Source: Nitrospirota bacterium
Lineage (GTDB): Bacteria; Nitrospirota; CAKKRA01; 9FT-COMBO-42-15
DNA length: 18,116 bases
Assembly (NCBI GenBank): GCA_023248415.1
Contig: JAHFEP010000037.1
Coordinates: 1 to 18,116 of the forward strand
Reading direction: 5' to 3'
The notes under the pieces were generated by a model. It saw only the letters and a program-made list of their open reading frames with translations. It did no database searches and had not been told where the DNA came from. This document shows positions 1 through 6,641 of this stretch, in pieces (positions within the stretch are counted from its first letter, which is position 1; each line of letters begins with the position of its first letter). Both the position numbers and the translations under genes were made by a program.

Positions 1-443
1 AGCAGGGTATACTGCCTGTAGAAGGAATAATCGCTGCTTTTTGGAAGCTCCTTTGCAATACCTTCAAGATACCCCTTGCTGTAATGGGCATGTTCAGGAG
101 CATCTCTTAAATTCAGGGCAAGCCTCATTGCCTTAAGCCGCAGCAGACTGGCCTCTGCTGTTTCAGACAGTTCATTGGCTATGCAAAGAAGGGCGTGTAT
201 CCTGTGCTGCATATCAGGAATTGCATCTGCTGCATCAATGGCCTCATCTAATGCCTGTATATACAGAGGCTGAAATTCAGATGTCTTGGGAAGCTTATTA
301 GCAATATTTAAAAAAGAGTCCTTTCTGTTTTTTGGCTCCTTAATATCCCTTATTGCGTTAATGGTCTCCTTTACAGAGATCAGCCTCTCCTCAATAGAAT
401 CTGAGCTGTCAATCTTCTCCATGCAATCCTTTATGTTGACCAT
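1..443 (-). CDS. Helical-repeat protein of unknown function (C-terminus beyond window)
   Basis: An open frame starts at ATG 441-443 and runs off the left edge, giving 147 visible residues. An AAGGTG ribosome site overlaps the stop of the radical SAM gene, which ends 9 nt upstream, so the two are co-transcribed. The protein is alpha-helical and soluble-looking, with no signal peptide or membrane segment. It contains a motif repeated at an exact 41-residue period: IANKLP at 47-52, IANELS at 88-93 and IAKELP at 129-134. Each is followed by a helix rich in Leu and Tyr and, where visible, by an acidic/Ala-rich helix. This looks like a TPR- or HEAT-like alpha-solenoid, a fold that usually binds proteins. 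I do not recognise the family. By position it is probably an adaptor or substrate-binding partner of the AAA-protease/DUF1257 cluster; that role is inference. Confidence 0.7.
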   Translation of the reverse strand, partial: MVNIKDCMEKIDSSDSIEERLISVKETINAIRDIKEPKNRKDSFLNIANKLPKTSEFQPLYIQALDEAIDAADAIPDMQHRIHALLCIANELSETAEASLLRLKAMRLALNLRDAPEHAHYSKGYLEGIAKELPKSSDYSFYRQYTL

Positions 444-452
444 TATCGCACC

Positions 453-1016
453 TTACTTTAAATCAATCCTGCTGAATCCTGTTTCTCTGATTATGCCATC
501 GTTTCCAATGATAATCTCTGCCTTTGCAGGCATATAAAAATCCTTCTGCAAGTATCTGCTGGTGAAAAAATAAAACCTCTGGTTTGCTGAACCCCTTGCA
601 AGAAGGGTGTTCTCCTTTTTTGATTCCTCGTATCTGCCGTCTATAAGCACATCTATAAACTCAAGACAGAGCCTGCATACGTTGTCTCTTCTCAGCTCAT
701 TGTATTCAAATCCTGTATATACAACAGTTGTAAGATTATATGCGTATCTTGCTGTCTTTAAAAGGCGGTAAAGGCCCTTTGGCTGCAGGAACGGCTCTCC
801 GCCGCTTACTGTTATGCCTTCAATATCCTGCCTGAGATGCTTTTTAAATATCTCCTCTGGTGTGTATAGATTTATTTTGTCAAAGGAATGTGTGTCAGGA
901 TTAAAACAGTAAGGGCAATCATGATAGCAGCCCTGAAAAAAGATTACCATCCTTTTGCCAGGGCCGTTAACCCTTGAAGATGGTATTATTGAGTGGATGT
1001 TTATAAAACTACTCAT
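453..1016 (-). CDS. Radical SAM protein, NrdG/PFL-activase-like
   Basis: This 187-residue protein has the hallmarks of small activase-type radical SAM enzymes. They are an N-terminal RVNGPGKR stretch (15-22), the CxxxCxxC [4Fe-4S]/SAM motif with C30, C34 and C37, the SGGEPF SAM-binding motif (71-76), and a late VLIDGRYEE...RGSANQR signature seen in NrdG-like proteins. Such enzymes cleave S-adenosylmethionine to a 5'-deoxyadenosyl radical and usually install a glycyl radical on a partner. The length is slightly above typical NrdG. No anaerobic ribonucleotide reductase or other glycyl-radical enzyme is visible nearby, so the substrate is unknown. The start overlaps the end of the DUF2997-like gene by 8 nt, indicating translational coupling. 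The activase-like family call is firm; calling it NrdG would not be justified. Confidence 0.85.
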   Translation of the reverse strand: MSSFINIHSIIPSSRVNGPGKRMVIFFQGCYHDCPYCFNPDTHSFDKINLYTPEEIFKKHLRQDIEGITVSGGEPFLQPKGLYRLLKTARYAYNLTTVVYTGFEYNELRRDNVCRLCLEFIDVLIDGRYEESKKENTLLARGSANQRFYFFTSRYLQKDFYMPAKAEIIIGNDGIIRETGFSRIDLK

Positions 1017-1197
1017 CCGCCTTTATCTTAATCCTCTCATCTGCCTCTGCCCCAGACTCATCCTTTACATCAAACCTTTCAATACTGCCGAGCAGCTTTG
1101 TCAGATGATTTGCCACATCCTTACAGTCATTAAACACAGTGGAGTCTATCTCCACCTTGCCGTCTGAGGTAATTTTTATATTTATTTTTTTATCCAT
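1009..1197 (-). CDS. DUF2997-like small protein
   Basis: This 62-residue soluble protein begins with alternating beta-type residues (KINIKITSDGKVEID) and continues with a helix containing CKDVANHLTKLLGSIE. The layout, a short strand-turn-strand with a DGKV/I turn followed by a helix, and its place next to a DUF1257 gene fit DUF2997, a family often found beside ycf35-like genes. It starts 3 nt after the DUF1257 stop and overlaps the radical SAM gene by 8 nt, so it is an integral operon member. One cysteine (C24) is present. The family assignment rests on pattern and context rather than strong motif identity, and the biochemical function is unknown. Confidence 0.65.
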   Translation of the reverse strand: MDKKINIKITSDGKVEIDSTVFNDCKDVANHLTKLLGSIERFDVKDESGAEADERIKIKADE

Positions 1198-1200
1198 GCA

Positions 1201-1542
1201 TTACCCCTTCAAATGTATTATTATCTCACCTGCCTCTTCGCTCTCTTTTGCAATCTCAAAATCAAACGGCAGGTTGTCCTTGATAGACTCATAGGCATAG
1301 AACTGCTTAAGCCTGTTTGTAAATGTATTGGCAACCCGTGAATCGCCAGAGACCTCAAAGTTATTTCCTGCCTTCTCTTTTGTGATAGTCAGCATATCGC
1401 CTTCTCTGTCAATCTCTATCTTTTCCTTTCTTTCGTTTATCTGATAATTTGTAAGCTCGCCCCTGTTTTTCATCTCCTCTATAGCAGCTATAATATACTT
1501 CTTGTTTGTTAGCTCTGTTTTTATTTTAGCGTAAAAAGACAT
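1201..1542 (-). CDS. DUF1257 (Ycf35-like) protein
   Basis: This 113-residue protein starts MSFYAKIKTELTNKKYII and has the beta-rich pattern of Ycf35/DUF1257. The opening strand matches the MSHFS-x-hydrophobic-x-T start of the family, and a helix near 20-30 follows. The middle section resembles an acidic 'READ-GD' style hairpin, and a helix around 90 contains NRLKQFYAYESIK. There is no signal peptide, membrane segment or cysteine. Ycf35 is conserved in cyanobacteria and plastids without a settled biochemical role, and its genes are found with AAA ATPases of the Ycf46 type. Here it lies 81 nt after such an ATPase gene and 3 nt before the DUF2997-like gene, which supports the call. A GGAG site 9 nt upstream supports the start. 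Confidence 0.7.
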   Translation of the reverse strand: MSFYAKIKTELTNKKYIIAAIEEMKNRGELTNYQINERKEKIEIDREGDMLTITKEKAGNNFEVSGDSRVANTFTNRLKQFYAYESIKDNLPFDFEIAKESEEAGEIIIHLKG

Positions 1543-1582
1543 TATATCTATCTCCGTTATAATTGATTGCAGGTTTGTATTT

Positions 1583-1617
1583 TTATCTGTGTAATCTGCG
1601 CTTTAATCTGTGTAATC
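1583..1617 (-). repeat. Tandem GATTACACAGATTA intergenic repeat (copy A)
   Basis: The 81-nt gap between the AAA-protease stop and the DUF1257 start holds two copies of the motif GATTACACAGAT(T)A, read on the minus strand at 1604-1617 and 1584-1596 with a 21-nt period. The same 14-mer occurs twice at 9121-9154, after narJ. It is an intergenic repeat placed shortly after a stop codon. The function is unknown. Confidence 0.8.
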
Positions 1618-1623
1618 ATTTTT

Positions 1624-3759
1624 TCAGGTCAATGGATTATCATCAAAAAATCCTGCAATGGAATCGCCATTCATCAGGACATTGTCTTCAAGCTCTTTGA
1701 TAAGGCGGTTCAATGCCTCTTTATTCTTTGAGATAAATTCCTCTGTCTCTGTCTTTACATTGTCCAATATCTTCTGCACATCATCAAATATCTCCTTGCC
1801 AGAGGTCAGTGCAAAGTCCTGCAAGGCAATAAGGCTGGTATTTTTTATGGCCTCGCCAAAGCCATATTCAACTACCATCTTCCTTGCAATGGCAGTTGCC
1901 TCCATAAGGTCGTGCGATGCGCCGACTGTCTTTGAGTCATTGCCGCATATCTCGTCTTCAGCAACCATCCCGCCCATGATAATCCCTATCTTTTTTTCAA
2001 GGTCCCTCTTTGTAAAAAGGTTCTCCATTGTCTCATCAACAGACAGATATGCATCAAAATTCTTGTAATTGTCTATGCTGACAAATACAGGCGTCTTTTT
2101 AAAATGATGCCACATCATCAATGCATGGCCTGCCTCGTGGATTGCAATATTCCTCTTTTCTGAATCGCCGAGCTTCTCCACCCTCTGCATAAAGAGCGAT
2201 TTGGACGCTGGCCTTGCCCTCCTGTGGCTCCAGTTTCTTAATTCATCTATCTCCTCTTTTTTTAAGGCAGAGAGGGGTGTAATATTTCTTAGCGCTGTAA
2301 GGAGGACATTCTGAGCAGCCTTCAGATTAGAAAGGCCTTCAATAACCCTCTCAGCATCCTCTGTATCTTTTCCTTCATGAAACATATTAAAGGTGGCAAC
2401 AATTGCATCCTTTACCGCCTGCTCAATCTCTGCGCCTGTGTATCCCTGGCTGTTCTGCGCAAGCTCATTGAGATTAAGATGGTTTATATTCTGCCCCCTG
2501 TGCTCTAAGTGTATTTTGAATATCTCTGCCCTCTCATCTGAACTCGGCAGGTCAACAAAAAATACCTCGTCATATCTCCCTTTTCTCCATAATTCCGGCG
2601 GGAGATTTTTGGGGTCATTTGCAGTTGCAATAACAAAAACAGGCTTCTCCTTTTCCTGAAGCCATGTAACAAATGTGCCAAAGACCCTGAGCTGTGTCCC
2701 TGAATCGCCCTGAAAGCCGCTGACACCGCCAAATGCCTTGTCAATCTCATCTATCCATAGGATGCAGGGGCTTACTGCCTCTGCCAATTGTATGCACCTT
2801 CTTATGTTCTTTTCAGACTCGCCTACAGTTGAGCCAAAAAGCCTTCCAACATCTAATCTTAATAACGGAAGATTCCAGATGCCTGCGAGCGCCTTGCAGC
2901 AGAGGCTCTTTCCTGAACCGGGAACGCCGATAAGCATAAGTCCCCTCGGCGTATCAAGACCGAGTGCATCAGCCTTTTCCTTGCTTAAGCGGAACACATG
3001 CTCCCTTTCTATGAACCATTTTTTTATCTCGCCAAGCCCGCCTATATGCTCAATCGTCTCCTTATGCGTGTAATAGTCAAGTATCTTCTGCTTTTTTATA
3101 ATCTGCTGCTTTTCTTCCTGAATGTTTGAAATACAGTCCTCATTCAGGCTGCCGTTATTCAGGCTTATCGCCTTTCTTACAACACGTCTTATGTTATCCA
3201 TAGAAAGGCCTTGCAGAGATTTATATAATACTGCCCTTGTAGAGGAGTGCCATTTCTCAGGAATCAGTTTCCCGAATGTTTTTAAGACCATCTCCTCTAT
3301 CTCATTATAATCAGGAAGGGAAAGCTCAATGACAACAATATCCTCTTCCAGCTCAGGCGGTATCTCTGTAAGGGTTGGCGAAAGTATGCAGACAGTATTT
3401 ATCGGGCTGTGCTCATCAATAATAGCAGGGATATCCCTGAACTTTCTTAAGAACTCATGGGAGTTAAAATAGCCTGCAATGTCTTTTAATAGAAAAAGAT
3501 TATTATCCTCCCCGCTCTTTTGTATCTTTTCCTCAATAGTGGTCAGCACCTTTTCCCTGCCTAAGGGCTCCCATTTCTTTTTTTCAGCGCTGTAAAGGCC
3601 CCTTGATACAGACCATGACCAGAACTTAAAACCTGTTGTCCTGCACATATCTTCAAGAATCTTTTCCACCCTGCGCTCCTCAAATGATACAAGCCACAAA
3701 ACAGGGTATCTTGCCTCAATGTGGATTTTTATCTCTTTTTCAAAGTCCCTTGCGTTCAT
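1624..3759 (-). CDS. Ycf46-like AAA+ ATPase fused to FtsH-type M41 zinc metalloprotease
   Basis: This 711-residue soluble protein has no transmembrane segment. Residues 1-225 resemble the Ycf46 N-terminal domain (ARYPVLWLVSFEERRVEKIL, WSWSVSRGL, LLKDIAGYF, and SPTLTEIPPELEED). Residues 235-460 are an AAA+ module with Walker A GVPGSGKS (278-285), Walker B ILWIDE (333-338), sensor-1 ATAN (378-381), an arginine-finger-like WRKGRYD (391-397) and GYTGAEIEQAVKDA (439-452). In detail, LDVGRLFG, VGESE, WIDEIDKAF and SGDSGT-like residues follow Ycf46 rather than FtsH. Residues about 515-700 are an M41 peptidase domain with the zinc site HEAGH (541-545), GGMVAED (596-602) and the third ligand D617 in GASHDLMEAT, 72 residues after the second histidine region begins, as in FtsH. 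The protein would unfold and degrade substrates in the cytosol. Annotation as plain FtsH would be misleading, because the membrane anchors are absent. No clear ribosome site precedes the ATG. Confidence 0.88.
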   Translation of the reverse strand: MNARDFEKEIKIHIEARYPVLWLVSFEERRVEKILEDMCRTTGFKFWSWSVSRGLYSAEKKKWEPLGREKVLTTIEEKIQKSGEDNNLFLLKDIAGYFNSHEFLRKFRDIPAIIDEHSPINTVCILSPTLTEIPPELEEDIVVIELSLPDYNEIEEMVLKTFGKLIPEKWHSSTRAVLYKSLQGLSMDNIRRVVRKAISLNNGSLNEDCISNIQEEKQQIIKKQKILDYYTHKETIEHIGGLGEIKKWFIEREHVFRLSKEKADALGLDTPRGLMLIGVPGSGKSLCCKALAGIWNLPLLRLDVGRLFGSTVGESEKNIRRCIQLAEAVSPCILWIDEIDKAFGGVSGFQGDSGTQLRVFGTFVTWLQEKEKPVFVIATANDPKNLPPELWRKGRYDEVFFVDLPSSDERAEIFKIHLEHRGQNINHLNLNELAQNSQGYTGAEIEQAVKDAIVATFNMFHEGKDTEDAERVIEGLSNLKAAQNVLLTALRNITPLSALKKEEIDELRNWSHRRARPASKSLFMQRVEKLGDSEKRNIAIHEAGHALMMWHHFKKTPVFVSIDNYKNFDAYLSVDETMENLFTKRDLEKKIGIIMGGMVAEDEICGNDSKTVGASHDLMEATAIARKMVVEYGFGEAIKNTSLIALQDFALTSGKEIFDDVQKILDNVKTETEEFISKNKEALNRLIKELEDNVLMNGDSIAGFFDDNPLT

Positions 3760-3765
3760 ATATAT

Positions 3766-4116
3766 TTATTTTACCACATGCGTATAAATAATTACCAGCC
3801 AGATGATAAAAAGGAGGATGCCGAGACGGGTGCCGTATTTATACCCCCTTTTATCTTTTACAACCCAGATTTTAAAAAGACTAACCACGCCCCCTGCGCA
3901 CCATGCTGTTATTGACAATGGTTTTATGCCGCCTTTTCCAGAAAGCGATAAGAGCGCAAGGGATATGAATATTAAAAAGGTAATGTAGCCATTCAGCCTG
4001 TGTATCCTTAAAATAACAGCGGCATAATCCTTCTTTAAAAGCTGCATGCCGCTTAAAAAAGCCGCTGTTGCAATTACAAGTCCTATTGATGCTAAAAAAA
4101 CAGTTATTCCAAACAT
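3766..4116 (-). CDS. Small four-helix membrane protein, unknown function
   Basis: This 116-residue protein has four predicted transmembrane helices, at about residues 3-23, 45-61, 70-86 and 97-113. They are linked by short basic loops such as KDYAAVILRIHRLNG and VKDKRGYKYGTR. I start it at ATG 4114-4116 because a GGAG site lies 5 nt upstream and this start falls just after the preceding stop. A longer frame to 4155 overlaps the upstream gene by 38 nt and lacks support. A histidine in the HRLNG turn and one near the C-terminus could in principle bind haem, but nothing proves this. The family is not recognised. It sits between the NosD-like gene (1-nt gap) and the AAA-protease gene. Confidence 0.75.
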   Translation of the reverse strand: MFGITVFLASIGLVIATAAFLSGMQLLKKDYAAVILRIHRLNGYITFLIFISLALLSLSGKGGIKPLSITAWCAGGVVSLFKIWVVKDKRGYKYGTRLGILLFIIWLVIIYTHVVK

Positions 4117-4117
4117 A

Positions 4118-4945
4118 CTACTCCGTATACAGCATGGCAAATATCCTTTTTTCAATTGCGTAAAGGATAATGCCCATATAAATCAGTAGCACAGGCATTA
4201 TAATATTAACATTAGACCATGTAGAATTATCAGCTAACCCAGTGCCTTCAGACTCGCTGATAACAATCCCGTATGTGTTCCTTAATACCTTATTATCCTG
4301 AAGCGTGTTATTATGAGAAGACCAGAGTGTAATGCCATTCCATGCATTCAGATAAACAGTGTTTCTTATCAGGCTGTTGCTGCTTGAGGAGCTTAAAAAA
4401 ATACCCTTGTCATTATTCTGATTTGCGTTGTTTTCCTTTAGGGTATTGTTATCAGACAACTCCAGATATATGCCGCTCTGCTTATTTGAATCAGCCTGAT
4501 TATTTGCCAGAATGTTATTGTTAGAGGAATGGAGAAATATGCCTATTTCATTGTTTGATATCTTATTATTGCTTATACTGCTGTGGTAAGAGTTTAAGAA
4601 ATAGATACCGGATGCAGCAGAGCCGCTAATTGTAAAGCCAATAATAGAAACTTCACTAACATTGCTTACCTTAAATACAGGTTCATCTGAATTATCTGCC
4701 TGAACAGAGGTGGCATCAGCGCCCTTGCTGGACTTTATTGTGAGGGGTTTTGTAATAACAATATTTTCTCTGTAAACCCCTTCATTAACTATGATTGTAT
4801 CTTTTGGATGCGCATTCTTTACAGCATCATGAATAGTTTTATAATTATCCGGAACATGGATTACAGCAGCCTGAATATCTGCACCCGATGTTTCTAATAT
4901 TAATACAATAGTGCAAATAAATGCCGCCATGAACCTTTTGTTCAT
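4118..4945 (-). CDS. NosD-like right-handed beta-helix protein, exported and membrane-anchored
   Basis: This 275-residue protein has an N-terminal signal sequence (1-26, basic MNKR then a hydrophobic core). A pectate-lyase-type start follows (IHVPDNYKTIHDAVKNAHPKDTIIVNEGVYRENI). Six coils of a right-handed parallel beta-helix come next, marked by G-I-[YFTV] turns at 113, 135, 158, 181, 204 and 226 (22-23 residue period) with Asn ladders. A hydrophobic segment at about 247-264 followed by EKR would anchor the C-terminus in the inner membrane, facing the periplasm. The fold is shared by NosD, which serves nitrous-oxide reductase copper maturation, and by many surface carbohydrate-binding or -cleaving proteins. 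No nosZ or nosFY is in the window, so a copper role is not demonstrated. AAGG lies upstream of the ATG. Confidence 0.8.
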   Translation of the reverse strand: MNKRFMAAFICTIVLILETSGADIQAAVIHVPDNYKTIHDAVKNAHPKDTIIVNEGVYRENIVITKPLTIKSSKGADATSVQADNSDEPVFKVSNVSEVSIIGFTISGSAASGIYFLNSYHSSISNNKISNNEIGIFLHSSNNNILANNQADSNKQSGIYLELSDNNTLKENNANQNNDKGIFLSSSSSNSLIRNTVYLNAWNGITLWSSHNNTLQDNKVLRNTYGIVISESEGTGLADNSTWSNVNIIMPVLLIYMGIILYAIEKRIFAMLYTE

Positions 4946-4954
4946 ATAAATACC

Positions 4955-5773
4955 TTAATGGCAGCATGTATCTAAGCTGCTCTCTCTTGCCGCATACAGC
5001 TTCTCATGGTGCACTGCCCTTTCCGCTGCCATCTTCTCATCCGTCTTGCGCTCTCCGGGCTCTTTTGGAACAAATGCCTTCTCTGCCAGCTCCATCTCAG
5101 CCATTATCACCTTTTTCATTTCATTGTTAATATACTTCTTGATGAATTCATAAAACTCATTGTCTTCTTTGCGTATATGGCTCCTGAGGGCAACAATGGC
5201 CGAACCTATTACCTTGTCGTTTATATTCCCGTCTGTAAGCGCCTCGCGGAAGGCATGGACAAGAGATACAATCTCACGATGGTCCTCATTTATACAGGCA
5301 ACAAGTCCCTCGCCAAATGGAACAAGACCCAGCAGCGCAGGGAATAATACATCCTCCTCTTTTATAGCGCCATGAAGATGAAGGATATTATCAAGGTCGC
5401 AGGTAGATACCCACAGACCCTCAATATCCCTTTCATCTAAGTGCGCCTCAACCGCTTCCACCTTCTTGAGCACTAACTCATGCTCCTTTACAAGAGCGCT
5501 GATAGGGTCTGGCGCTGCCATCTTTGAATCATCTTCTTGCATTTCATCTTCAATATCCGTATCCCTTGCCTCTTCAACATCCATGGCCTTAAATGGCTGA
5601 GAAAAGCCCAGTCTGCAAAAATCCCTCGGACTCTTAAAGACAGTTTTATCTTCACAAAAGGAAGACAACTCTGTAAATAAAGCCTCTGGCAGAAACAGCT
5701 CGCCATTCCTGCAATTTACAACGCAGGATGAATGGAGGCACTGGTATGTTACCTTTAATATCTTCTCAGACAT
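4955..5773 (-). CDS. Hemerythrin HHE-domain protein with Cys-rich N-terminus
   Basis: This 272-residue cytosolic protein carries a hemerythrin-like four-helix bundle at about 88-215 with the expected di-iron ligand pattern. The ligands are H98 (VKEHELV), H132/H134 with E139/E140 (LHLHGAIKEEDVLFP), H165 (NEDHREI), and H199 with E203 (RSHIRKEDNEF). The N-terminal 60 residues contain C12, C17, C21, C40 and C53 in a compact module that could bind a metal. An acidic linker follows at 65-82, and the tail ends in CCH. HHE proteins bind O2 or NO or repair iron centres, and they are common in nitrate and nitrite reducers facing nitrosative stress; that role here is inference from context. The gene starts 2 nt after the DUF2299-like gene, with a GAGG ribosome site. 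Confidence 0.82.
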   Translation of the reverse strand: MSEKILKVTYQCLHSSCVVNCRNGELFLPEALFTELSSFCEDKTVFKSPRDFCRLGFSQPFKAMDVEEARDTDIEDEMQEDDSKMAAPDPISALVKEHELVLKKVEAVEAHLDERDIEGLWVSTCDLDNILHLHGAIKEEDVLFPALLGLVPFGEGLVACINEDHREIVSLVHAFREALTDGNINDKVIGSAIVALRSHIRKEDNEFYEFIKKYINNEMKKVIMAEMELAEKAFVPKEPGERKTDEKMAAERAVHHEKLYAARESSLDTCCH

Positions 5774-5775
5774 TT

Positions 5776-6309
5776 TTAAACCCTCGCCAACTGCTCTGAC
5801 GTCTCCTCATGCTGATGCTGCTGCGGCATGGCAGACATTGCAGGTACGCCAAACTTATCATTAAATTTTGTAACTATGTACATAAGCGTTCTGTAATTCA
5901 TCAGAAGCGCCCTGAAAAGCTGTGTTTTTGTCAGCGCATCAAAATAAAATTCATAGGAAAACTGCACCTGCTTTGCAACGCCTTCTTCATCTATGTTTAT
6001 ATCATAGCTGCTCTCAACAAAAAGGAGCTCTTTTCTTATCTCAGAATAAAATGCCTCCCTCTCTTCGCTGTCCATCTTTTTCAGCTTCTCAAGATGTTCA
6101 GGCGCTATAGAAACACCATTTAAAATCAGCACCATTGATGGATACTCCTTTGGCTGTATCAGACGCTGCCTCTTCATTGTGCCCTGCGGATAGTCAATCT
6201 CAATATGAAAATTGGCATTTTCATCCTTTACATCACTCACCTGATGATGATTCTCTGTAAGCCATTTTTGAATTAATTCCTTTGCCTGTTCATTTGTTGT
6301 AATTTCCAT
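5776..6309 (-). CDS. DUF2299-like protein
   Basis: This 177-residue soluble protein opens with a helix (EQAKELIQKWLTEN), then strands HIEIDYPQG and QRLIQPKEYPSMVLILNGVSI. A helix PEHLEKLKKMDSEEREAFYSEIRKELL follows, then a long strand pair, and a C-terminal helix containing TQLFRALLMNYRTLMYIVTKFNDKFG. This order resembles DUF2299, a small family of archaeal and bacterial proteins with a secretion-chaperone-like fold. The C-terminus is a His/Gln-rich tail (PQQHQHEE). An AAGGAG site and a sigma-70 type promoter lie just upstream, making this the first gene of the left-hand operon. Family confidence is moderate and the function is unknown. Confidence 0.65.
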   Translation of the reverse strand: MEITTNEQAKELIQKWLTENHHQVSDVKDENANFHIEIDYPQGTMKRQRLIQPKEYPSMVLILNGVSIAPEHLEKLKKMDSEEREAFYSEIRKELLFVESSYDINIDEEGVAKQVQFSYEFYFDALTKTQLFRALLMNYRTLMYIVTKFNDKFGVPAMSAMPQQHQHEETSEQLARV

Positions 6310-6347
6310 AAAATCTCTCTCCTTTTTAAAATTATTTTTAGTATATT

Positions 6348-6376
6348 ATTATACAATATATAAAAACTTCTGTCCA
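6348..6376 (-). promoter_or_regulatory. Sigma-70-type promoter for the DUF2299/hemerythrin operon
   Basis: On the minus strand a TGGACA -35 (6371-6376) and a perfect TATAAT -10 (6348-6353) are separated by exactly 17 nt. The start codon of the DUF2299-like gene lies about 38 nt beyond the -10. The -35 directly touches the GTAGGG hairpin at 6377. Confidence 0.7.
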
Positions 6377-6401
6377 GTAGGGCGGGCGAAACCCGCCCTA
6401 C
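6377..6401. repeat. GTAGGG-type palindromic hairpin (copy 1)
   Basis: A 10-bp perfect, GC-rich stem (gtagggcggg with its complement) encloses a 5-nt cgaaa loop. It has the same GTAGGG...CCCTAC ends as the palindrome at 8354-8383. No T-run follows on either side, so it is not an evident terminator. It is best read as a dispersed REP-like element. It lies in the 118-nt gap after the small membrane gene. Confidence 0.8.
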
Positions 6402-6427
6402 CATCTATTCAAAATAGGCGCTGCTGT

Positions 6428-6637
6428 TCATCCTTTCAGCAGTGAATAAATGCCATAGCCTGCAATAAAAAGGCCTGCAACCAGATTCAGCGGTCTGGTG
6501 GTCTCTGACGGCTTAGACATAAAGAGCGCATCTATCCTGATGGCCTCTGTAATCCTGTTGCTCACAAAGGTAACCAATATTAGCAAGGTGCCATAGATTA
6601 TACCTACAACTGTTATAATCGTATCCAAATTTTTCAT
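6428..6637 (-). CDS. Small two-helix membrane protein
   Basis: This 69-residue protein has two hydrophobic helices (about 7-24 and 51-66) joined by a charged loop (SNRITEAIRIDALFMSKPSETTRPLN). It starts 4 nt after the stop of the second narK, so it is probably co-expressed with it. No strong ribosome site is seen, which would fit translational coupling. The family is not recognised. A role as an accessory subunit or stabiliser of the transporter is possible but is inference only. Confidence 0.65.
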   Translation of the reverse strand: MKNLDTIITVVGIIYGTLLILVTFVSNRITEAIRIDALFMSKPSETTRPLNLVAGLFIAGYGIYSLLKG

Positions 6638-6641
6638 ATAT

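Noticed and set aside
286..537. Plus-strand open frames throughout the window (for example 286-537, 1658-2068, 12076-12579)
   Set aside because: They lie opposite well-supported minus-strand genes, lack recognisable domains and have no ribosome sites. They are antisense shadows.
453..1016. Naming the radical SAM protein nrdG
   Set aside because: The family signature is shared by several activases, and no nrdD is visible.
1583..1617. CRISPR array
   Set aside because: There are only two short copies with 7-nt spacing, far below repeat-spacer structure, and no cas genes.
1624..3759. Plain FtsH annotation
   Set aside because: It lacks the two N-terminal membrane helices, and its N-terminal and ATPase sequence is Ycf46-like.
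3766..4155. Longer start (4155) for the four-helix membrane protein
   Set aside because: It overlaps the NosD-like coding end by 38 nt and has no ribosome site. ATG 4116 has GGAG just upstream.
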